Assembly (NCBI GenBank): GCA_028023455.1
Contig: JAQFVV010012981.1
Span: forward strand, 62,001-126,000
Direction of reading: 5' to 3'
DNA: 64,000 nt
From: Epiperipatus broadwayi
Lineage: Eukaryota > Onychophora > Udeonychophora > Euonychophora > Peripatidae
The notes below the pieces were generated by a model. The model saw only the letters and a program-made list of their open reading frames with translations, was not told the DNA's origin and searched no databases. This document shows, piece by piece, positions 37,571-48,563 of this stretch (its first letter is position 1; every line of letters starts with the position of its first letter). The position numbers and the translations under genes are program-made.

Positions 37571-39886
37571 CCATGAACAGCCATTTTGAAGAATTTGATC
37601 TAACTTTGATCATTCCAAGTCAAACATTCATTCTAAACTTTTTCACTAGAGATATCACCAAAAAAAAAAACCCAGTATCATTAAAGGATTTAAAAGACAA
37701 TAACAGACTCTAGTATAAGCCATTGATGATTCAGATATCTGGATGAAGAGTGCTGAATGAATGGATTAAAAGAAAAAAACAACTTTGAGCTGTGTTTTTT
37801 TTTAATTTTCTTTTTTATAGATGTAAGTTGCATTATCTTCCATATATACATCCTTTAAATGTGTACCTACATAATACACATTATATTGTACATTAGTGTT
37901 TTTTAAATTACTATTTTTACTAAGTTAAGTCATTTGCTATATATTTATGGTTTAATTTTTATATATAGAAATGAGCTACATTTCCCTCAAAAACCATTAT
38001 AATCACTTGCTTTTTATATAATTTCCTGTTTTTATGATGAGTTTTGGGGATCCAATTGCCTTCATTAAGGAAATAAAGGGCATTTACTTAAAACTAAAAA
38101 AGATTAAAATACAATAATAGTAGAAACACTATGCTTATATTCTTCTATTGTGGGTTGTATGTAAATAAAAGAGTGAGCAAAATTGGAAGAGAATAAAAAG
38201 AGGCAAGTGAATAATCAATACAGAAACAGATGAGAATGAAAAAGAAGAGAAAGAAAATAGCTGGTAAACTAAAAAGTTAAATAAGAAGAATCAATCCATA
38301 GTTCATCTTCACAATTTTAAGACAAGTTAGCCATATAGAAATTGATTAAATGAGAATGGCATCCCCTATCTATGAAAAAGTGACATAATTATGAACTCCC
38401 ATTAAGTTACTACAGCAAATATTACTATGAACAAATTATGCTATTATATATATTATAAACCTCCAGCATCACAGAGAATAACTACAAATGAAAGAAAAAA
38501 AATCAATTTCAAATAGATTGCAATTTTTACACTATCTAACAGAATTCAATTTTTAAACAAGCAATTGTAGTCCAAAATTTGTCAACTTTTGCTATACTAT
38601 CCTTGGCTTTATTAAAAATTTGAACCTATTGTTACAATGTAGTAAATGCAGTCTATTTAAAAAATCTTAGACAGATAAGTGGAAAGAACTAATCTTTTTT
38701 GCTTTTATTTGTAGTTAATTTCCATGCCCCTGGAAAGCATTGGCGAATATAGATAAATGTCTGCCTAAATAGGCAGTAGCCATATTTAATATATATCAAA
38801 TATCTCTGTATAATTATTTATATAAATATTAAGTTAAAATATCTTTTCTTCATCATAAACGCAATTTGAAGAGTCTCCATTCTAAAGCCATTACAACGTT
38901 ATTATTGGGATTTTAAAATTATTTTATTTAGTAGAATTCATTTTTTGAATAACAATATTTATATTACCATTTATCACATTAATGTAATGTAATATATTGT
39001 TCAATTTATTTCAGTTTAAGTAAAAACTATTTTGCCATTTATTATGTGATAAAAATGACATATTTTTAATCAAACGATAAAGTATCTCGTGATGTCATTT
39101 AAATGATAGTTTTGCATTTTATTTTATGAAATTTGTTTAAAAAATGATTTCAGTTTTGTTCGCAGTGAATGTGACATTAAGATTGCAATCTTCAAGACAA
39201 AATACGAATTGAGGAGGATAAAAATATTGAAATATTTTAGTTAGCTTTCGAAAAAAAATCCTTCGGGAGTGGTGTTTCTTTTAATTTGTTTTATATGAAT
39301 ATTAAATTAATTATATTTTAACCCTGAAAAACATTTTTTTTAGTTTTTTAGAAATATATAATTATATAAATTTTATTATTTTCAGTATTAATATTTTTAT
39401 TATTTAATGCAAACAAACAATCACATTTTATAATTTTTTTTTAAAAAAAGCGGCTGATTAATTCTAAATGTTCTAATAAATAATTTCAAATTTATTTCTT
39501 AATGATAATTACTTTCATCAAAGTTAAAGATAAGTTTTCGGAATGATTAGAAAACATTGTCTGGCCAAATCAATAATCTATTTCATATCTTAGAATGGTA
39601 ACTTTTAGTATCTTCTGCAACAATGTTTCTTTCTAAAGGTTTTCAAGACCTTTTTTATTTGTAACTTTTATATACATTTTATCCGTAATCATATTCTTCT
39701 AACGAAAGCAATCGATAGATGAATCTGTCTCCTTCTTAACATGATTAATATTTGTATAATCTAGTAATCTTAATTTATTTTTAAGCCAATTTAATGAAGA
39801 TTTATTTTTATAATTATAAATTTAATAAAGTGATATCTAAAAAACATTATGGATCATTCTTAAATATAAAAAGTTTCAGTACTTTT
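37571..39886. other. A+T-rich DNA, no gene seen
   Basis: It includes a purine-rich patch (38160-38275) and a small palindrome CTGCCTA-AA-TAGGCAG near 38762. No recognisable gene. The first 200 bases may still belong to the Tigger element, but no motif is clear. Confidence 0.4.
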
Positions 39887-39999
39887 TTTTTTTTTTTTTA
39901 AGTGTCATAGCATCGGCCGGGCGCGAACCCGCAACCCGGGCAACTGCCTGCAAGTGCAAGTCAGTCGCGCTGACCTCTCGACCACCAATGCAAGACTAA
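39887..39999 (-). mobile_element. tRNA-derived SINE (copy 1), complete, with target duplication
   Basis: On the minus strand a tRNA-like head carries box A within TGGTGGTCGAGAGGTCAGC (about 39987-39969) and box B GGTTCGCGCCC (39929-39919). The short tail GGCCGATGCTATGACACTT then leads into a poly(A) of about 17 bases. The 9-bp target-site duplication AGTACTTTT (plus strand) flanks it at 39878-39886 and 40000-40008. RNA polymerase III would transcribe such an element; retroposition depends on a LINE. The GC-rich head stands out sharply from the A+T-rich surroundings. It looks young. The source tRNA is not assigned. Confidence 0.85.
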
Positions 40000-40008
40000 A
40001 GTACTTTT

Positions 40009-40324
40009 ATTGTTACTCCATAAGGATCACATATTTCAATGTAATACAACAAATCAGACAAAATAATATTTTATCCAAGTAATTTGGTTAAAGTATTTAC
40101 TGTTCTGATAAAATAGCATAATTTTTAAGAAGAAAAAATCAGGAATAATACATTAATATCTGTACTGTATTTTAATATTTAAACACACTATTTTATCTAA
40201 AAGCTATAGTTGACATCTCTCAAAATTAAATTTGTTGAATATCTTTTTTATTACTAATTAATAAAGCATGTAATTTTTTAAAAATACTAATTATTCCACT
40301 AAGTCTTCTAGAGTTACAATAAAA
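40009..40324. other. A+T-rich DNA, no gene seen
   Basis: Nothing recognised. Confidence 0.45.
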
Positions 40325-40799
40325 TTGTGATACTTATGTATTAGACCTGCTAAGCCTTTCACATCAGTATTAGTTATTGATAACTTTCTAATTTTGCAAT
40401 GTCATCAAATAATGAATGCACTGAAACTTCTGACAAACTTAAGCGATAAATTTATCAAAGGACCATGAGTATACATTATTTTATGACATTTTTGCAAAAT
40501 TTAGAAAGTTATCAGCAGACAGATACCTATGTAAAAATGCATAGCAGCTCTAATATGTAACACTAATTGTACCAGACTAAAGCTTAAAGAGTACATTTTT
40601 AACAATATGAAAAATATAAATTTATACACAAAAATAATTAAAACACATTAAGATATTAAATAAAAACAGGTAGTTGTGAATTTTTAAAATGGCACTATTA
40701 GTGGTGTCAAAGCTATCTTTTCTTTCTGCACAAAGTACAGTATTCTGCTGTCGCAAACACTGACAGGAATTCCCAAATTTATCTTAAAATGAAAAAAAT

Positions 40800-41040
40800 A
40801 CTACACATATTAACTCTGGAATAAAATTACAAAATGGACACTAAAGCAAAATTACCAAAAAATAATACTACATAAGCAAAATAAAAAAATACTACTTCTA
40901 TTCAATCACTTAAATAAGTATATTAACTACAAAAATAATAAATATATTTAAGTACAAAATGGACAGTAAAACAAAGAACAAAGGGAAAAATACTACTTCT
41001 ATTAACTATAGCAGAAAAGTAAGAAATGGACAGATAAAAA
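40800..41040. repeat. Degenerate tandem repeats inside the inverted-repeat element
   Basis: AAAATGGACA(C/G)TAAA(G/A)CA and AAATACTACTTCTATT recur with shifting spacing at about 40835-41030. Confidence 0.55.
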
Positions 41041-41163
41041 AAAGAACCTATATCTAGTTCAAATTTTTAAAAAATGAAGAGTTAAAGTATATGTTTATGC
41101 AATATAATGACTGGATGGAATCTTGATGAGAAATATCTAACTACATTTATTTTGTTAAAAACA

Positions 41164-41460
41164 AAAAATAGTAAACTTTTACCAAAATTTTAAACAAAAA
41201 TGAGGTGTGGACTGATTTTTTTAATATTGTCCAAAATGCAAATGAAAGCGCCATCTTCTTTGTGCAGCTGGCAGATCATAGTTTTTCAGTTTTCTATATT
41301 TTATGGGAAAATAAAAAAATAGTAAACTTTTATTAAACCAGAATCATTGAAATAGACTTATTTATTAATATTGTCCAGAATGCAATGAAAGCTCATCTTC
41401 TTTATGCAATCTATCTCATAGTTTTTTAGTTTTATATACTTTCCAGCAATCTAAATAAAG
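41164..41460. repeat. Two-copy tandem duplication, ~150-bp unit
   Basis: AAAAATAGTAAACTTTTA begins each unit (41164, 41314). AATATTGTCCA(A/G)AATGCAA and CATCTTCTTT(G/A)TGCA then follow in both. Confidence 0.75.
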
Positions 41461-41720
41461 TATACAGTCCTCTTCCACATTTTGTTTGATCACTTACATC
41501 TGGGCTGTCGCTGTCAATTGCCACAATGAAACAAAAACTCACAAGTATCTGTTTTTATTTAGTATCATAATGTGTTTTTATTATTTTCGTGAACAAATTT
41601 ATCGCTTAAGTTTGGTAGAAGTTCTGGTGTTTATTGCTGTTTGACCAGATCGCAAAGTTAGAAATTTATGGGTGAAACAACATGGATGTGAAAAGGCATA
41701 GCAAATTTAATATGTAAGTA

Positions 41721-43269
41721 CCAAAAATGTTAAAAACATCCAGTAAATAATCTTATGAATTGGCAAAATTAATCCAATAATCAGTGTAGTCTAAATCTAG
41801 GAGCTGAAAAGATGAAATTTCTCTTTTTGCTTATATTTGGAAAAAAATAAAAACAACCATTAAAAATTTATAATATATCTTGATAGCTGCTTCATGAAGC
41901 CATTTGTAAAATATTCAAAGGCCATTGATATGAAGAAATAAACCTGCATGAGTTATTTTTTCAAATTTCCATAAATCCTCTTGATTAAATAAATGAAATC
42001 GGTAAAAATAATCACAATTTTATTTACAATTTTTTTTCATTTTTGTTTCAATCAAAACCATATTTATAACATTTCTTGACTGGAATAATTTTATTATATT
42101 AAAATAACTTTTACTATAAAAGATTAAAAGTTGTAGTCTATTTGCTACAATCTTTACTTTTTAAGATCAGCTACCATAATTTTATGTGTTCTTACATTAA
42201 AAAAATATTTTGAATAATCTTGAAACAAATATAGTGCTATGATATTTGATATTTCATCTTGGATATCATTCTAAAAATACAGCTGTTCTAAGATTGCCAT
42301 GATAAGTTTAACTTTATCATTCTGTAATTATTATTTAGATTGAAATAAATGAATATTTCTTTTATTATTCTGCCTTTAAGAAATTTAGAGACTTTTTTTA
42401 AAAAAGAATATTTTTCTAATCAGAATCTTAAGCCTGGACTAAAACAACAATAGTAGCACCAGGTTTTGTTTTAAATGTTTTTATCAGTATAAAATTTAAA
42501 TTGTTAAAAACGTAACTTTTATACTCAGCTTTTCTTAGTCAAAATTCAACCTGTTCTAAAAAATAATTTTCAACTATCAGCATCATTTTTGTAACAAAGA
42601 TAATTTCTAGGAACAATCTTCTTAGCTGATAAAACATTTTTTTAATGTATGCAGTGAAATGGCTTTCAATCAACAAATAACAAAAGTATAGAAAGCTTAT
42701 AATTACATAAAATTTACTACAACTCAAGACAAAGTTATTTTTACCAAATGTCTCTCAAATTAATATATTTTCTAGATGTTCAATTAATAAATCTTTCAAA
42801 AATAAAAGTTAATGGTAATAAAATAGACTTTGATGCCTCAAACATTTTATTCTTCAGTTCAATAATAATGCTAGATGAAATTGATATTCTTAGTTGTTGC
42901 TGAAATTTTATTCACAAATTCATGTTTGCTGACCCAATAAAAACTTAATAGACTCATTTATGTACGAATAACAAACACATAAATAATGATTGACAAATCT
43001 AAATAAATACTAAAAACAAATTAAACATTTAATAAACCCAATAGAATAAATATATTTCCTAATTGTAAACTCCTTAGATACTTTTGTATAGATTGTGAAA
43101 ATATAGCTTCTAAAAAAAAATGTAATGCTATTATTATAAAAAAAAAATTACAGTGTTTTAGTTTACTTTTATGATTTAATTATAGGTACTTTTCTTATTT
43201 AAAAAAAGTCGTTTATTTTTATCAACGATTTATATTTAATTTTATTCAATATTGTTTTTGTTTATGTAA
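41721..43269. other. A+T-rich DNA, no gene seen
   Basis: No recognisable feature; a 62-codon minus-strand open stretch (42539-42727) resembles nothing known. Confidence 0.4.
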
Positions 43270-43720
43270 TGTTGTGGACTGACTAGTTATGTATTGATAA
43301 ATAAAGATATACATATATGTGTGGACAGGGTAGATTAGTACAGGTGATGTTGAATCATTCTAGAAATATTTATATTCAGAAATTATATACAGAATATTCT
43401 AATTTGCATACTATCAATTTCTAACAATATGCAAATTAGCAGAAGTATTAGAGTTAACTGCAAAACCTCTAATGAGAGGAGAAAAAAGTAAAGTGAAAAA
43501 TCAGATTAGTAAAACTAGAAGAGTAGAGTAAAAATTAACAGTGCAGTTGCAGACCAGTTATAGCAGTAAAAAAGATATCCAATCCAATTAAACTTACTCA
43601 AGGAAAAAGTGAACAGCAAAGTGTTAAATGATTATTGTGAAGCAAGCGAATAGTTATTAAAGTTTTTTAATAAATTCTGTAAAAAGTGTTTAGCTTTATT
43701 TTTTTAACTATATATGAACA
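43270..43720 (+). mobile_element. Possible solo LTR, ~450 bp
   Basis: It starts TGTTGTGGACTGACTAG and ends near TATATGAACA (TGTT/AACA ends). A late segment, TTTAATAAATTCTGTAAAAA followed by GTGTTTAGCTTTA, resembles the poly(A)/R-U5 part of many gypsy LTRs. A perfect 12-bp inverted repeat (CTAATTTGCATA at 43399-43410 and its complement at 43428-43439) lies inside. I find no matching target-site duplication, so the call is weak. Confidence 0.3.
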
Positions 43721-43784
43721 ATCCCATGATCAATATTATTTAATGGTGTTTCAACTAGCAAGTAGCCAGTTGAACTATTAATTA

Positions 43785-43870
43785 TTGTTATTATTAACAT
43801 ATATATTATTATGAGTAAATAAATTCATTAAGTTGGCAAATAAAATTTGTATGTGTTTTCAATTAAAATA
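43785..43870 (+). repeat. 3' end of the 5' LTR of the gypsy element
   Basis: ATTATGAGTAAATAAATTCATTAAG, then AAATAAAATTTGTATGTGTT, parallels the end of R1 at 47862-47935. The rest of the 5' LTR is missing or replaced upstream. Confidence 0.55.
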
Positions 43871-44269
43871 TGTCTTGAGAATGTGTGTAAAGATTTGTGG
43901 GAATATTAAGTGAAGCAATCATTAGTACCAGTATAATTATTAGTAATTGAAATAAAATATTAGTTTTCTACTTCACCTTTGAGTAGTAAGTAATTTAACA
44001 TGCACTTTACGCAAAAAAGTGAAGTTTGTCTAAAATATTATTAAAGAGTTATATGGCTAAGCGCTTTCAGAGAACTTAAGTCTTCATATTCATAGCCTAC
44101 TTTAATTGAAGTAAATTTAGTGGTGATTTATGCAAAATTTATGAAAATTTTTTTTTATAAAGACCATTTTCTGGAGATTGCAAAGCACAATTCTTTTTGG
44201 TTTATTGCACAGTTGTCATTTGCAATAAAGCATGCCTCCTTAATCTTTCATTTCATGTCATTACATTCA

Positions 44270-44310
44270 GTGCAGAGTGCCCTTGCCATAGTGGGTTCGA
44301 ACCCATGGCC
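44270..44310. other. Isolated B-box-like sequence GTGGGTTCGAACCCAT
   Basis: GGGTTCGAACCC at 44293-44304 is a perfect palindrome and an ideal tRNA T-arm/box B. No convincing box A or cloverleaf partner is found on either strand, so it may be a SINE fragment inside the gypsy gag region. Low certainty. Confidence 0.3.
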
Positions 44311-44559
44311 TGTTGTTTTTTGGTACTCGAAGAATATGAATCTGTTTTCAGTATTATTTACAGCTCTCCTGTATAAGTAATGATGTTGAGATGTTCTTGT
44401 TGTAATGTTGGCACAGGTATGAAAATGCAAAACAGTATGATAAAATCTTTTGATAAGAATAGTTAGGACAGTGGTAGTTATATATAAACCATATGGAGAA
44501 ATATATGATTATAAATGAGATTACTAATAACAAATTGAAGTCATCACACTGTTATAAAT

Positions 44560-45142
44560 GTCAAGACAGAATTTTCTACAATTAACTAACAATTTATGTG
44601 ATCTAAACTACCAGAAGAAATTCTGTATGAAAATTTATTGAAAAATTTAAATGTCTACATCAAGTCAATAACATGTAAATAAACCTAACATTTTCTTTTT
44701 CATGACAGAATACAATCAAAATCTGAAAACACATGCAATATCATTTAATACTATAAATATTAGCAAATGAATATGAGTTTAAAAATTATATTGAAGAAAT
44801 GTTATTAGACCAGTTATTTTCAGGTGAGATGGACATTATGAGGCTTAAGCAGAAGCTACTAAGTAAATATATGCTAACTTATAATGCCACTATTAAATGT
44901 GGGATAGCATATAAAATCATGCTAGATCACATGCAAGCATTTAGAAATGCAATATATATATATAGCTACCTGGAATGTATAAGTAAATGCAGCAAAGTCA
45001 TAATAAACTCAAAGAAATTTGATACAGACCACTTGTATATGTGTTATTGTTGCAGAAAGAGAGAGCAGTAAAAGCAATATGTAAATTTAAAACATATAAG
45101 TGCTTTACTTGCAGCCTGAGAGGTCATTTGTCAAAGCATTGA
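44560..45142 (+). pseudogene. Ty3/gypsy gag relic with CCHC zinc knuckle
   Basis: Gag assembles the particle and its zinc knuckle binds the genomic RNA. The open piece at 44799-45071 carries the capsid C-terminal block: EEMLLDQLFSGEMD matches the E-E-M-L-R-D-R-x-V-C-G signature of gypsy gags, and the LKQKLLSK segment follows. Near its end MCYCCRK looks like the first half of a zinc knuckle. In another frame, TGC-TGC-CAT at 45101, 45110 and 45125 form CX2CX4H, but the codon at the final Cys position (45140-45142) is a TGA stop. Frameshifts and stops make the gene dead. The match resembles K02A2.6-type gypsy gags. Confidence 0.7.
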
Positions 45143-45419
45143 AAGAAAAAAAACATAAAATATCAAAGTAAGGTTTACCATTAAATAGTAACTTGAAGGG
45201 AGGAATGGCAAAAAAGACCAAAAATGTGAAGTTAATAAAAGAAAGTGATGACACACAAAATATCTATGGGAAAATGATAAAAATGGAAACAGACAGTTAA
45301 TTATACATATTCCTAATATCAGTTAAAAGAATGGATAACTATTTGCAAAAGAGCAAATGTTAACATCAATCTGAAGAATACTAATTTGGCAGTGATGACG
45401 TTAATAGAAATGAGATAAA

Positions 45420-45990
45420 CATTAAAGGAGATGTATCAGTGCCCATAAAAATAAATATCCATAATAGAAAATTACTATTATACATAGTTATGAGAAACTT
45501 TAGCCCAGTATTAAGACACAGTTAGTTCAAGTGTCTGGGTATTAAAATTAACATAGTAAAAATGCTAAAATTAGAAATTGAAATTAGATATAATTTCCCA
45601 CAGCTCTTTAAATCTAATTTAGCAGAGCATAAGACAAAACCAATAAACATAGAAGTAATGACTAATACATAATAGCTTTGGTATATATTAAGGAAGGCAC
45701 AAAGTGGAGAAAGTATTAAAAGATTTGATAAATAAGAGCATTATTAGATCCACAGAGGAATGAGCTGGCATCAGTTCAAAAAGCTACATACTTTGCAAAA
45801 CTGGATTTGAAAATCAACATGCCATCCAATTTCTCTCATAAACAAAACATCTGAGTTATCGATGATAAATACACAAATACACATATGGGGTATTGTTCAA
45901 ATTTAACAAACTGCCACACATGATAAATATAGCATTATTTATCAAGCCTATTCTGGCTGTGATCCTGTTGCTGCTTCAGAGCAGGAAACA
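45420..45990 (+). pseudogene. Ty3/gypsy pol relic (protease end and reverse transcriptase)
   Basis: The pieces lie in the right order but in several frames. A conserved linker block NFPQLFKSNLAEHKTKP (about 45595-45645) matches the Y-P-E-L-F...G-T-L-K segment before RT. EKVLKDLINKSIIRSTEE (about 45707-45763) matches E-L-D-R-L...G-I-I-R-P. YFAKLDLK (45789-45812) is the catalytic-Asp block (Y-F-S-K-I-D-L). GVLFKFNKLP (about 45880-45915) corresponds to G-L-Y-x-F-N-R-L-P-F-G. The Y-D-D box is not found. It cannot encode an enzyme. Confidence 0.7.
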
Positions 45991-46489
45991 ATCTTTAATT
46001 TTTATCTATATCTCCTATCTGACATTTTAATTATTTAAGTGTCCAAAGGGCTAGTTTGCTTTAAAACAATCATTTCCATTTACTAAGATCAAACATGATA
46101 GAAATTAACATTTATTTCTATTTTCAAAAATATCAAACTTTATCTTTAGATTTTTACTTCTTTTTTTTTTTACAAAAAGTACTTTTAAATACTTTTTTTT
46201 TCTTGAAATAGTTTTTTAAAGTTTTTCATCTGTGTGATCTATATATGTTAAACACAAACTTTTAATTTTTAATTTTTGTTTTTTTAATAAATCAATTTTG
46301 AGATTTATTTTCCCCTTTATTTTAATTTTAAAATAATGTAATGGCATAAGTATACCATTACAATATGGATAGTAATTTAGCCAGACTTGGAAAATTATTA
46401 AATACAAAAATGGAATTTTCTTTATGTATGTTAGCCTAAAATTATTGAATGGCAAAATGAATAAATTAACTGAATGCATTAGTAGTATG

Positions 46490-47945
46490 GAATTGAGAAG
46501 CCATTTAAAAGAAAACCTGTTTGGAAATTACAAGTATTAAAAAAGATCTCAAAAAGAAATTAAATTATGGTACAATGTATTTTTTTTAATGTGCACATTA
46601 AAATTTAAACTTATAAAAGGGTTTTTAAATTAAGTAACAATTGATAATAATGTTCTTAATTTTAGTAAAACATGTTTCTTTTTATTCATTTGGTTTATTT
46701 TCTCCTCAAATTATACAAAGGATTAAGCCAAATTAAAATGACTTTATTTCTGATTGAATAGTTTTTTTTTTTCAATGTTACTTATTAAAAAGGAAGTCAA
46801 GCATTGTTAGCTGAGAGGTCATCGCAGTCACCTTACAAGCAAATACTTGGTTGGAGACAGTTGTGGCTTCATGCCCCAGCTGATGCTACAACATATGAAA
46901 AAAAAGGAAGTAACATTTGACAGGGAAAAGTTAATTGAGTTAATAAAGGAAAATCAAATGGTGAATCATTTTAGTTATATGAAATTAATTTCTTGATACA
47001 CATGTATATTTGAATTATCATATTATCATGTTATTTTTTATTTTTCAATTATTAATCAATTATTAAATAATTGCTTAAAATATTGTAGTGTTAATGATTT
47101 TATTCATCCAACTGTCTCTATAAACTGGCAGTGTGTGCAACTTGATTTCAGTACAGCTTATAGTTTGAATGCTTTTCAAATTATCCCAGTAAAGTTATTT
47201 TAAAGTAAATTAGAATAAGATGTTATATTATTTATCTCTTACTTGCAATAATAATTCATAGAATTCTTGTTTACTGAGCTAGACTAGCACATAATTAGTT
47301 ACATGGATATAGAAGTTCATGCTTGTGTTTGGACATCCAGGCAATAACTCTGGATGGTACAAAGGTATCACCTTTAAAGTCCATTCACTGCATTTTGTTT
47401 TTCATTAGAAATTAAGTTTATTGCTGGCCAGTACATTGATAGTACTGTGGCTAGAGCATTGGTAATGATCAGCATGTTTCAGTATTTCAGCATTATTTTT
47501 TATATATGAGTGATTGATTAGCATTTATGTATGTGCACCCATAATGATTATGTTATATTCTGCTCTGAGATTGACAGTGGCGAGATAAGTAGCATATTTA
47601 TAATGTATCTTTTTTATATTCAGTCACAAGACTGACTTTTTGATGTTTGATGTCTTTTGTTGATTGCTGATGAATTAATGATTATTATCTTGTATGATGC
47701 TGGAGATTCACCTTATGGTTCTGTTTATTCTAAATCTCTGCTTTTATTCACTGTATTCTATATTCAATATTCATTGTATATTTGTAAGTGGGGAAGATGA
47801 TGATTGTGCTTTACCCAACTCACCATATTTATTTCTTCTTTCCATATAATTACAATGTATATGATTATGAATGAATAAACTCATTAAGAAGTCAAATAAA
47901 ATTTGTGGGTGTTTCAATTAAAGCAAATACTTGAATGCAGAGCTA
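46490..47945 (+). repeat. Dispersed repeat R1, copy 2 (3' LTR of the gypsy element)
   Basis: It aligns with 11330-12735 and, inverted, with 52860-53880. Anchors are TTATCCCAGTAAAG (about 47183), TCATAGAATTCTTGTTTACT (about 47258), GGACATCCAGGCAATAAC (about 47332), GCTAGAGCATTGGTAATGAT (about 47450) and the CAGCATTATTTTTTATA block (about 47490). It carries a nested SINE that is absent from copy 1. Confidence 0.7.
46798..46900 (+). mobile_element. tRNA-derived SINE (copy 2), nested in R1
   Basis: Plus-strand box A region TTAGCTGAGAGGTCATCGC (46806-46824), box B GGCTTCATGCC (46865-46875), tail GCTGATGCTACAACATATG and a short poly(A). The 11-bp target duplication AAAAAGGAAGT lies at 46787-46797 and 46901-46911. 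The tail parallels GGCCGATGCTATGACACTT of the SINE at 39887, so both belong to one family. This copy is more diverged. The homologous place in R1 copy 1 (about 11730-11750) lacks the insert. Confidence 0.85.
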
Positions 47946-48241
47946 CTAGATTACAGTCTGGCCCCATGCATATCAAAAGTATAAGTTAATATAGCTGCCA
48001 TTTGCAATATCATTTTTTAATATATGAATTTCTTGATAAGAAAATTATTTTTAATTTTTCTGTAATATCTATCGATTTAAATACCCAACACTTTACAATA
48101 TATACTACTACTTATTAATTTTTAATTCAAAATATTTTTTTTATTATCAAAGGTAATTTTATATTTCACTAAAGAACTTAAAAATAATTAAATTACATTA
48201 TAGTTTGTATTATTTTAGATTAATACTGGCAAGAGATTTCA
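47946..48241. other. A+T-rich DNA, no gene seen
   Basis: Nothing recognised. Confidence 0.45.
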
Positions 48242-48272
48242 GCCAAGGCTGCTAATTATTAGCAGCCTTGGC
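48242..48272. repeat. Perfect 31-bp hairpin
   Basis: GCCAAGGCTGCTAAT and its exact reverse complement, separated by a single T. GC-rich for this DNA. Function unknown. Confidence 0.95.
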
Positions 48273-48440
48273 AGGAAGCACTTATAAAATTCAGTTTAAG
48301 TCAAATCATTGGTTTAAAAATATTTTGTTGATATTATATGGTGCTGTAGGTTCAAAATAATATTTAAATGTGATCGACTGCCTTAAGGCTTTGTTAATAT
48401 CCAGTACTTAATAGAGGGGTGAAAAGTTTATGAAAAAATG

Positions 48441-48563
<123 letters not shown>

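Larger units (their letters stand above)
40325..41720. mobile_element. Long imperfect inverted-repeat element, ~1.4 kb, non-coding
   Basis: The left arm (40325-40460 and 40636-40760) is matched by the reverse complement of the right arm (41490-41720). The best block is AAACTTAAGCGATAAATTT, at about 40434 and in inverse at 41592-41612. Others are TCTAA(T/C)TTTGC(A/G)AT and AAAACACATTA(A/T)GATA. The left arm contains an extra inverted copy (40488-40566), so it is itself a small foldback. The centre holds degenerate tandem repeats and no open frame. It is probably a non-autonomous DNA transposon or foldback element; the termini and target duplication are not resolved. Confidence 0.6.
43785..47945 (+). 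mobile_element. Degenerate Ty3/gypsy LTR retrotransposon
   Basis: Order on the plus strand: LTR tail (43785-43870), decayed gag with zinc knuckle (44560-45142), protease-to-RT remnants (45420-45990), then an R1 repeat (46490-47945). The last ~75 bp of R1 (ATTATGAATGAATAAACTCA.. and AAATAAAATTTGTGGGTGTT) match the 43795-43865 stretch, as expected for two LTR copies. RNase H and integrase are not recognisable, and only about 500 bp separate the RT block from R1, so a large internal deletion is likely. All frames are broken. Confidence 0.7.

Noticed and set aside
43399-43439. Octamer-type ATTTGCAT inverted pair as an enhancer
   Set aside because: Only a 12-bp inverted repeat in A+T-rich DNA; no promoter or gene nearby supports a regulatory role.
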